Source of the DNA: Morinoia aosen
Taxonomy: Eukaryota; Arthropoda; Malacostraca; Amphipoda; Talitridae
Length of the DNA: 64,000 nucleotides
Direction of reading: 5' to 3'
Assembly (NCBI GenBank): GCA_030386875.1
Contig: CM059575.1
Location: 44,918,859-44,982,858, forward strand
Shown: positions 40,601 through 52,600 of the stretch, one piece after another
Layout: each line of letters begins with the position of its first letter
Position numbering within the stretch: position 1 is the first letter of the stretch
The notes under the pieces: model-generated
Told to the model about the DNA's origin: nothing
Databases searched by the model: none
The model's input: only the letters and a program-made list of their open reading frames with translations
Translations under genes and position numbers: made by a program

Positions 40601-43600
40601 CGCAGGACCTCTGACCTCGCGAGTCCGCGTAACAACCTACCGGTTTGCTGCTTCCCATGTCCTCCTCCGCCTCTCTTGACAGCCCCTCCTATACAACCCT
40701 TCTCTTCACACCTCGTCACTAGCATAACTTACAATCTCATCTGCACACTTCAATTCAGAGTTAAGCCACGTTCCTTCAACCAAGAAGCAACAATGAAACA
40801 GTGAAAACGAATTAAATTTAAGCTCGAGTTCTTTCTTAAAAGAAGAAAAAATAATTTAATTCTTATTTTCTACCTTGAGTTAGAGGAGAAACAATAATCG
40901 ACTGGAACAAACTAAAAATAAGTTGCAGTACATCTATTTTAACAAGTCAAAACGAACCTCAACTTATACTGAACGCCACAATTCTGACTAGCAGTTTTTC
41001 ATCGATTTGACGAGTCAGTTCAAACCTCTCTAATTGCAACAAAGGCATTCCAAAGAGAGGAAGGAGGAAGGTACCATTTAGTCGGACTTGAGGAAATGAA
41101 AAATTCAGGCACAAGATGCATAGAAACAGACAGTTAAAAAATTTTATGAAATGAGATAGAAGTTGAAGAAGGTAGTAGTAGTAGTAGGTGCTGAAAAACA
41201 GGACAGCGATGGATGTACCGAAAAAAGATGGTCCGTAACAAAAAAAAAACTAATTAATTTCAATGAAAAGAAGGCATACCCAACCTTTACCTCGGAACCT
41301 CATATACTCCTCCTAGAAGTGCTAAATACGTCAAGCATTAGCCACAGCATCCTATATCTGTTTAGCCCACTGATTCAATCTATGAAAAACGTACCGAAAT
41401 CCAACATAATTTTTTGTGCCGGTCAATCTCTGACAAGAGAAAGCAATAGATGTGTATTACTCGATGGTGGTTTCTTGAATTCAAGTCCTTAATTAGAATT
41501 TACGCTATTTACATAATAAGAATTCCTAAATACACTGAACTGCATTAATTATAAAAAAGTGTACGTCATCAAAATTTTAAAAGTGTACGTTCGTCGTCGA
41601 TTAAACCTGGAAAAGTATGATTTCAATCATTAGTTAAATTTGGAATTCGATAAGTTCGAACGAACCCCACTGCAACAAACCTAGGAGCACCAACATAACG
41701 CAAAGAAAACGCCAAACTGGGAACGCTGACTCTAGCAAAAGCAATTGGACTAGGGGCACAAAGTATACAGTGATCGAAACGAGTTGCGGGAAGACCGCAA
41801 GTCGCTAGCAGCGGGTCATTGACTCTGCGGAAGGCATATGATGGTGCAAGTCACGGCGACCTGCGAGATGTCACAGCGCGCCACAGCGATGGCAACGTCC
41901 GCAGTACACCCTTCCAAGGCCTCTCTCCGACCAGCTCCAACTAACTTTCTATTCCTTAACTACGCAAAAACTCAACGTCTGCAATCTGCCCAGAAAAACT
42001 ACTAGCTGTGATACCGCGGTTCCAACGTTTGAAAATTTTTATCGTATTTTTCAAGTGAAAAACAAGTTGACAAAACACAATTTACAGCATTCAGCACTCG
42101 GAAGAACCTGCAGTTCGTACCAGAATCATATTCTGCTGATATTCTCAGGTAAATGCATGCTCTAAAACCTATTCTGCAGAAAAATGAATCACTGGAATTA
42201 CTGATTTAACGCAGATCAGATGAATTCCATGAAAAAATAACCGAATGGTGAATATAGACCCACTTCACTTGCATTGTGTTTTCATAAAGAAAAAGTCAAC
42301 ATATTTAACTGAAAAAGAACCAACATGCAGTAAATTCCGATAATGGTGTTCGTTATCTCACATACTGCGTAAAGTGTTCGTTATCTCACATACTACGTAA
42401 GAAGTCAGTAAATGACAAGCTGCGGTAAAACAATGCCGACCGAGCCCATGTAAAACACTTGCCGAGAACAAGTAAGACCAGGTCTTCTTCATCCCTATTT
42501 TGAGAGGCCTCGGTACGCCCCTCCGGCACAGATCCCCCTCCCTCCTATCCTACTGCTGCTGAAAACAAGAGAACCTCGACAAAACGACAGGAGCCAATGA
42601 ATTTACATGATCTTTGGTTGTAGAGACAAGATAAAGAGGAGAATGGCTGTTTTGATACAAGCCCGGGGTCACTAGCGCTACGCCACTCAATGGAAATATT
42701 CCGTAAGAAATCAGTAGCATAACAAAAATAATCAACACTTGCTCAAAGTAGCACTTAATCACTTTGACTAGTTAAGACGTATCCAAGTAGTAGTATAATT
42801 GCAGTAGGTGGTGACGTGTGGCATCTGCAAGACAACCAGAGCAACCTTTCCACCCCAACACCTTTGCTATCCTCTCCCTTAAAGAACGGGCTATATCTAT
42901 AACATTCGTTCCGCATCATTCATTACACTGCTGAGCTGCCGCGTTTTATACCAGCACGCCAATTAATTCAACAGGATAATCAATTATACATAGTCAGTGA
43001 AGACTATCAATGTCACGTACATAACTGGTTCACCTCACCACGCCCCTTCATTCATCCTCCACCCCACCACACCCCCATTCCCTTCCAGACTGATCAACTA
43101 GCGTCACAGCAACTGTTGCCAATTATGAAAAACTACCAACAATAAACGCTTAGATAAATAGGGTGTAAACAGCCTCAAGCTTGAACATGATTTTTGGAGT
43201 AATTCCTCCAGATTTCTAGGTTATAACTTATATCGATCGCGAACAATGATTTCACAAGTTTCACGAAATCTAAACATATTACAAGAATTTCAAGATTTCT
43301 TCACATGAAAATGAACTCAACACTTCCATGCACTCACTACCGAATGATTCTCCCGAATTACAATGTTGAGGGTAGTAACATCGCTTATCTTAAAGAGATC
43401 AAAGCTGGAAGAAAAGAAATTCTAAATATGTAGTGAATCTTGCCCGTTGAGCGAAGTTAAGGTCGCTAATTTGAGACGCCACCAAATCGCCGGCTGCGCA
43501 CGGTTTGATCAGTAGTTGCCAGTAGTCGCCATACGCGTCACCACAAAATCTTCACATTTACATCTTTTTTCTAACAATTTTTAACACTTTATTTGTCATT

Positions 43601-46600
43601 TCTATTCTGCATGAAATTGAGATGTGTTAGTACATGAAAAAGTTCTTTTTATTAGAAAACTAGCAAAAACATTCTCAGGACTTCATATTATAGCACATTT
43701 ATGAGAAGTAAACAAGATATATCGTCAACTTTCCTTGATTTAGAATGCTTCAGATTAAAACATTAGGTAAGTTAACTATGAAAATGAAACCCAACATAGA
43801 AGAACATAGTCTGAAGTGGTTCAAGATAAAGCGAAGACATAAACTAAAGTAATCGATACCTGCATTTCACACATCCATCCCAATACACGCACGCAATGTC
43901 CGACACCGTCGCTAAATAAACCGGCATGATTCGATATTGAGCTAAAATTAACAGGAGAACAAAAATATTAGAGCAAATACACATGACAAAAGTTGAGAAA
44001 ACATCCCGCACATCAAACTCAATGTCATAATCAGGTATCCAGAATTTTTACGTACTCAGTAAATTTTCAGGGTTCTATCTATTGCTGCAAGCTCTAACGG
44101 ACACACAAATATCACGAACACAATATTCAGGTAACATTTTGATTTAACATGGCACGCGCTTTTGTACTTATGATTTATTTTCGATGAGATATGGAATAAT
44201 AAAAAGCTCAAAGCTGAAACGGAGTAAACGAAATAAAACCATACGTTTTCCTTATCCTTCGAAGTTGGTATCAACAATACTGAACAAACTTATTTCATCG
44301 TTTCATTAAACAGTGATGAAGATACTGCGAAAACTTAAGATTTTCTTAAAGGCCCAACCAACTTCAGCGTTAACCATAACGAAAGCTCAAGAGATTGAAA
44401 AAAAGTAAAGACTAGCATAATCATCTTATACTTTAGATAAAAATCTATTATTATTATATAAGAAAGTTTTAGCCTCCCTTAACCACGATAAAGATGTTTT
44501 AAGAGAGGAAAGAGGAAGGCACCATTTAGTATGGAGTTGAGGGAACGCGGAATCTGTGCACAAGGTGCACAGAAACAGATTAGATTAGATTATAAGTTAG
44601 TTTAAGCCTCCCTAACCGCTGCAAAAATAGAGCGTATCGAAGAGAGGAAGGAGGAAGGCACCAATTAGTATGGAGATAAGAAAATGAGGAATCTATGCAG
44701 AAAAGGCATAGAAACAGTAAGATGGGAAAGAAGTTCATGAAATAAGATAAAAGTTGAAGAAGAAAGTCAGAAGTGCTGAAAAACAGGACAGTAGTGAACC
44801 GAAAAAGGGTGGTCCTTAACATAACAAAAAACATTTTATTTCAACAAAAAGAAGGCCTACCTAACTCTCAGCTCGGGCCGCACAGAAACAGAAAGCTAGG
44901 AAAGAAATTCATGAAACAAGAAAAAAGTTGAAGAAGAAAGTAGTAGGTGCTGAAAAACAGGACAGCAATGAACCGAAAAAAGATGGTCCGTAACAAAACA
45001 AAAACCTATTTTATTACAACAAAAAGGAAGCCTACCTAACCTTTAGCTCGGGCCCTCACATGGTTAGATAAGAATCTAATAAAATGATGAAAACCCCATC
45101 TAAATCACAAAGAAATCTATTTACTATCTCGACTTAAACTTAGTCCATACAAAACAAATTCCGCTAATAATTGATTGGTGAAACCCGATCGAATGAGTAA
45201 GAAGAAATTGAAGTTTCTTTAGGAGTTACCTCTCCCATTCCATCCCTTCAATTAGCCCGTGATCTTCAAGCCGCCTTTTGTCTAGACGTGTGATTCAAAA
45301 GTGGGTATTGCTGCCATCACGTTCAGCGTTTAGTTCTTTAAAAAATTATTATGTTTTAAATTTAAAGGATTTCCTGTTACGAATTGAACGAAGTTAAAGT
45401 AATACTTACCCTAAAAAGTATCTTTCGTACTAAAAAAAACATTGATGCTCTGACACGTTGATCGTGACCAATAACATTGGGTCGTTGACTTCCTAACAAT
45501 TTTTGTCTTTCTCAGTTACCTATGCGATTAAAAGCTCAAAAAAATGCAATTCTAGCTTTTTTAAAACAGACAGAATCTATACATACACATGTGAGTTACG
45601 TGTTAAGAAATATTTCATTGTTTTATCAATTACCACTTAAATAGTCAGATCATGATGATAATTCGAATGACAAAGGCTCCAATAATACACAAGTCGCGCT
45701 TCATACATAATTTCCTTGGGTTAGCGGAGGCACCAGCTACGACAATTTCTAAACCTCAGCAACCCGAGTAGAAAAAGAACCCCGTACTTCATTTCTCTCA
45801 CTACTAGAGAGCGAGGACGCAGTGCAACATTCCACTCTTCTGTCAGAGAAAACTTCCCGTTATGAACAGTTCAATTTTCGCAATAGAAAAAAATTATTGT
45901 GCGAACCTAAGGAAAAACATACATGCTAACTCAAAACTTTTCTCGCTTTACAATTTTTTACTTAGAAGCGCTATTTTGGTCTTATTTGACACCGAGGGAC
46001 TGTAAGTACCTCGTAATAATTTTTTTCATTTATATCGAATTAGAAAAAAAAATTTATTGTTACAGTCGTAAGAAAAAATTTTTCCCCAGAAAAATTCTTG
46101 AATTAATTTTCTAGTTTTACTTTTTGCTTTTCTATTGCAACTAGGTGAACGAAAATGAATACGGATATTTAAAATTGAATTCTGAACACATTTGCCTCTT
46201 TGAAAATTTTCGATTTTACCAATTGAAAAAGTTTTTGGGCGAACATACATATCGATATAAATTTGCGCAAAACCACACCCCTTCTTCAATTTTCAGCGTA
46301 GAAGCGTGAATTTAGTCTCATTCGATGCAGTACAACAGTGGGAACTGCCTCGCGAAGCAAAATTCCATTTGAACTCTAAATTGAAGTTTTATTTTGAAAA
46401 AAACTGAGATTTTTCATTTTTTTACACAAAATATAATCTTGGACACGTGTATCAATAAATTTTTTCTTAATTCGAAATTCAAAAAAATCCTTCGTTACGG
46501 GGAACCTACAGTCCTTCCGCGTCAAATGAGACCAAAATCACGCTTCTACGTAAAAATTGTTGAGTGGGAAAAGTTTTGCGCAAGTACATTTTTTCCTCAT

Positions 46601-49600
46601 GTTCGCACAACAAATTTTTTTTCTATTGCAAAAATCAAAAAATTTTACAGAAGAAAATGTGTTCAGAATTCAAATTTACCAATTTGAATGCATTTTTATT
46701 GATCTAGTTTCAGTAGAAATGTGAAGAGGGAAATTTGAACTATTAGGTAAATGATGTAATTTTAGGGTAGTAGAACCCCTTAATTAAAGGGACCGTGAAA
46801 TCTATGCACAAGTGTGTTCCCACACAAGACCCCATGCTCATAGAAACAATTCAGTTGGTTAAGAAATACATTAAAGAAAATAAAAGTTGAAGAAAAAATA
46901 GATGTTGGAAAATAGGACAAGACTGAACAGAAAAAGATGGTCCGTAATAAAACAAAAAACCTTTTCTAATTGAAAAAAAAGAAGGACCTCACATTTTCTC
47001 CCCAGAAATGCTAATTCCCATAGATACAATAGTCATATCACCCCACGAGTGGACTACAAGCCTGTGGACACGCTGCGCGTCACAGGGAAGTAGCGCACGG
47101 CATGCTTGCGGCACATCCAGCAAGGACCCATAACGAACGCCCAACTATTTACAAATAAGAGTACTAAGGTGAATCATAGAAAAATAGAGATTTTCGTTCA
47201 CTAATCAAACGGTAAGAAATAATCGTTCAGAGCTATTCTTAGTATCATTTTAAACATCTATTAGTTGAATTTCACCCTTTGTAAGTTTCTTCAATTTCTA
47301 TGAATCCTGTTGGTTCAATTAATAGGAAAATAGAATTGTTCATTGTATTCTGATAGATGTGTAGATTTTAAACTTTTTAAGAGCTTCATCAACATTTTCA
47401 ATTGCGTTCTAGCTTTTGAGTAACAATTAACAACAGATCGACGAATACTCACAATCACAGCTTTCAATGAAACATTTAGGTACAATGTCTAGAAAAATGT
47501 TCTCGAAGGCCCACTTGCAAAATGAAAAGAGAAATGTAACTTTTCTGACGAACTTCACCTAAATTATTACTATCAATAAAAAACTTTCAACCGCCAAAGT
47601 CAGACTAATATGAAAAATGGAACGAAGATAAAGTCTCTACGATCAATATTTATCGAGTGATAAGCATTCAGAAAAAAATATCTACTTTTTGTGACCCGCA
47701 CTGTATAGCTAAGTACGAATTAACTAAACCAATCAAACCATATGCGCATGAAATCGTGTAAAATTTCCTTCACTCCAGTATGAGAAAAGCAGCTGTATAC
47801 GGACCTGACAGAAATAATTTTAATCAGCTGAGCTCCAATTGGGATTTAGAACTCATAACACGAGGTTATTCTTAGTGTAGCAACGCAATGAAAAATCTCA
47901 AAAAACACACCTTCAATTAAGCGCACACTCAGGTACACAATCTTTGAAACCCGATCTAGAAGCAATTACGCTGACGAAAGCTCAGGAAATATTGAACTGC
48001 AGTCTAAAAAGTTGAGGGCAGAAGTAATCCATTATGATAATGAGGCAGTTAACCTGTGCGTGGCGAAGAACCCCTCCCAGTGGCCGTATCTATTTCGAAT
48101 GAATGATTGCCCCCCGCTGTTTACAAGCTGCCAACTTATGATGTAATCCTTGCCCGGGTGAGGGAGACAACTCGCGAGCCGCCCTCCCGCGCGGGGGGTG
48201 CGCCAGTATTAATATCCCGACTCGCAGCCACCTCAGCCCCTACACTCACTGCGCCAGTCACTCAAGCGATCACAGCCTCTCAAGCAATCTTTTTACTCTA
48301 GTCATGCCATTTCCAAAGAAATTTAAAGAAAATTGATATGGATCATTTATATTGTTAGTACTCTGAGCACTTGGCACAGCCGTCCAAATACATTCAATTT
48401 TATTTACTGACCATGTTTACAAATGATACATAACAAGAGATGTTCGAAGCAATAAATACGAAACCCCGTGGAACGCTAGAGTTCCAACTTAATAATCTAA
48501 ACGAACAGAAACAGATCCGAGCGATATTTAAACATCACTTTCCTTTAAAACACTAAGCTAAATGAGCTTAATTAACAAATGACTGGCCATCAAATTTCAA
48601 GAACGAAAAAAATTCTGAACAGTGAACATCGGTATAAACTTGGCAAATGAGTGAGAAATGAGCTCCGATTTGCAAAGGGTCTGCTGATTGGCAAGCGATG
48701 AGACCTGAGTCATGAGAAAAGTCAGCGAACAAGAATCATTAGGAGAGGGCAGGGCGTGTTAAAATCTAGACAACGTCGAGCTTCTGTCGGTCACTCGTAT
48801 GAGGTGCCAACCAGACGGGCACTAGCCGGGGGGACGGGGCAAGAGATGGGGCGGGGCAACGCGCAACTGACACACATTAAGTGCAGTCAAGAGGAGCCCT
48901 GAGTACTTACATATTTCCACCAATTACGAGAAACACAACTGGTGTTTGAAATTAATATTTAAAAAAACACTCAGCAGTTAAGAATTACTTTCTCTCAGTT
49001 ACATGCAATATCTTTCCTTAATTGAACAGACTGAGGATAATGATCTTGGTTATATTAGTGATTCTGAAGCATGAATAGAATGAGATAGTTTAAGCCTTCC
49101 TAGCCACAACAAAAGTGTTCCCATGAGAAGAATGAGGAAGGCACCATTTAGTATGGAATCAAGGGAACGAGGAATCTATACACAAGGTGTGTCCCTACAC
49201 CCTGCGCATAAGTGATCCAAGAAATTAAGCTTAAAATACGAACTAACGGACCACAAGTCTGAGTATACACAAGACTTGAAAACAGATTGCAGCACGATAT
49301 TTGATCGACAATGGCGCGAGTCTGACAGGTAAACAGCATGCAAGTAAACAATTCCTGAGAAAGAGCGCTTAAAATCTTAGAAGCCCCTAATTTGCGTGAG
49401 AGAGGGAGAATAGAAAACTATTTGAACATGCAACTGATAAGAATGGAGATAGCTCGACTACATCATTAGGTAAATTTTGGGTTATAAAAGCAGTGAAGGA
49501 CGGACGCTTCAACTAACTCGAACCGAACAGCGACATTCAGCACCGCTACAACGAATCCTAAGCCACGGACAAAATGAATTCAAAACGACAAACCACCACC

Positions 49601-52600
49601 CATAAAAGATGCAAATGGCGACATTCAGAGAAATTCTCTTTTCAATCATCTTAATACTTGATTCTTAGTTATAACTTGATTCTATTCCTTGGGAAGATTA
49701 TACAAACTGTTATTAGAGACTCATATAAACAATCATCAATGTTTTAACTAGCAAGAGCAATTTTATGCGTTATCATGAAACGACGCCTGCTCAAGAGGTT
49801 TGATCATTTCTGTAACTACTGAGAACGCGGTGCCTCTAAATGGCTGAGAACGGGATTCCTTACCTAGCTGTGAGACGAGAATATTATTGTGAAAAACAAA
49901 ACAAAAATTAACATTTTATTGAAACAAAAAAGGCCTACCTTACTCTCACCTCGGGACATCACATTCCCCCTGGAAGTGTTAATTCACATACATACAATAG
50001 TTGAGAGGTCTTCCGTGCAAAGAAGCCGCACGCCCTCGTTCGACCATAGGATTATTGGTATTAGCAAAGAGTTGAGAATATATCAACCATCCACGGGGAT
50101 GTGAAATTAATAACTTGTCAGATTGTTGTCAATATGTCTCACTCTTATATTTTTGCATTTCGTAAGCATTAAACCCAGCACCATTGTCATGCAAAAATAG
50201 TTCACGCAATTGGAGTAATTATTGATATTGGAAGACAAAAAACAACGTATTGTGAATTCCAGAAAGAAAAAAACTTTTTGACATTGAGGTGCATATATGT
50301 TTATGAGTGCAAGGAAACCTAATTTGCTTTGTCTTTATTTTCAGGATAGGTGCCAGTGCCTATTTCTCACTGAGTGAAATAGAGCATATTGGCCGGACGA
50401 GTCTGATATGTCACTAATTAACTCTCACAAGCAAAGATAACTAAAAACATCCTCAAACGTGATATGACGAGAAAAAATTAACTGCAACCCCAAATATTAT
50501 TTGGCTAAAACATATTAAGCATATTAATGAAAATTAAAAAACAGTATAGAGCGTAGTTGAATAAATGCGGTACTCCATCTGAACATATGACTTTCCTCAG
50601 TGCTAATTCGAATGCGAAAACTGGTATCTCTTCGAAAAACAAAACGGGCACACCAGTTTTGGTTGGAAACTTGGAAGTAAAAACCAACGCAATGAGGCAG
50701 AGAGCAAACACCTTAAATATACTCAGTTTAACAAATACTTACATGGGCCATGCCGTTAACTCCGTATCCTGAATTGACAAAACCCTGTAAAAAGAAAAGG
50801 TATTCAGTTACAACAAGAATAACATTCAAAATACATTTCTGCCATGAATGCAACTAAATTCCATATTTATGGGTCAACCACGACACCCGCTTAATAAAGG
50901 CGTTCCTTACACAACCACCGTAAAGATTTAATACAAGCCGCAAAGAGAGGGACTAAAATTTCGGTTCGAGTGTCAGAAAAAAAACCATTTCGAGGACAAG
51001 AAAGCAAAGAGAGAAGTTGAAAGGCCTTGGAAATGAAAACGCTATAACAAAAGGCGCTGCAGCTCCCCACCTACTACAAGGACATCAAAGAAAGTTCGAG
51101 CCTATAATACCTAATCGAAAAACAGGCTTCTGCAAACCAAGAGCGATGACTGCGCAATAAAAAAATAAAGAAACGTCGAGTCCCCAAGATACGATGTAGC
51201 GCCAAATAACCAAGATATGCTTTAGCGTCATATGCCAAGACATGTTTTAGTGCCATATGCCAAGGCCTGTTTTGTGTCATATGCCAAGATATGCTAAAGT
51301 GTCATATTCCATGATAAGCTGAAGTACCTAGCGTCCAAGATAAGCTGAAGTGCCTAGAGCTCAAGACAAGCCGAAGTGCCACAAACCCAAGATATGCTGC
51401 TTCGTGTGCCACGTGCCCAAGATTCGTTCTTCAATACGCCACGGCGTGCAAAATCCTGTTTCTACAAATTGAGTCAAATTTTTGAGAATGGAGTGAAAGC
51501 TATTGCGCAAGTAATAAACTGCAAGCAGGCACACAAACCATGGTTTTGTGCTTGTGTTATCAGTAAACTGACCAATAATAGTTTCAACTGAAAAAATGGG
51601 GCACTGATATATGAACAAAAATAACCATGAATATCATGTAAAACTGAAACGATAGCTGAAATTTAACACTTGCCGGGTCAAAAACATTATCGTTTCCTTG
51701 GAAGCAACGGATAGAAAATGTTTCAACTTGAAGCTCCAAAAGGGAAGGGTGGGATAAAATAACTACATTGTTTGCCCAAGTTCAACTGTTTTCAGTGACG
51801 CAATTTCGAGTACACAAACTTGAGTAGCAATATAAGGTAACGATTCAATTTTGGCGTCACATCGCGTAAGCCCTCATTATGACGGAACTTCATTTCCAAC
51901 ATTACAACACTTGGCGTACCGCTCGCAAACAGCAAATATGGGAGAGTTCTACCGAGGCACTTTGCCAGTACATAACATCTTTTCTTCGAACCTTGAACAA
52001 GGAATAAAAATAATGGAATTTCATCATCTTTGTACCTTAGTACGCATCAAGAAACTCAAATTTTATTTTTATCAAAGAAATACTGGATATTACAGAGAGG
52101 ATAAAATTCGTGTGAAAACAGCACAAATTTCATATAAATTTCCAAATAAATTCACTTGAAAGACAAGACAATCACGTGCTTTTTTCAGAACAATTAAATA
52201 TATTTTGAACAACTTTGAATTTTATAACTTGAGTTTTGTTCGATAAAAATTAAGTTAAAAACCTTCATAACAACTTACATAGATGTACCTAATTCTTCAG
52301 TAGATAAGTGTATTTGCCTAGACATATTCGAGCTTTTCATTACAATGCGAACTATGAGCAACATGAAGACAATTTGATACATGCGGATTATATTTCCACG
52401 AAACTGTTACCGAGTACATGCAGCCTCTCTTTTCACATCACAAATAGCTCAAATTTACAACGCACGGCATAAATACCGCATCTTATAAAGGAATGTCTTG
52501 TCTGCAATAGTCTAGAAGATCGAATGGCCCCACTGGATATATCATCAACGAACAATCAACCATTAAGCATTAGCTTTAATTGAGCTTTCGAAAAATGAAA

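Larger units (their letters stand above)
34444..50742 (-). other. 16.3-kb Ssdp intron spanning the CpG boundary
   Basis: The largest complete intron. CpG-poor to about 37.1 kb and CpG-rich beyond. It holds SINE copies at 34776, 35575, 35967, 36141, 36636, 38955, 41004, 44448, 44580, 46783, 49081 and 49889, repeat Y (37345-37818), the inverted cluster at 45870-46690, and CpG-rich patches near 37.6, 40.1, 40.6, 41.8, 48.2 and 48.8 kb. No second gene is recognised. Confidence 0.65.
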
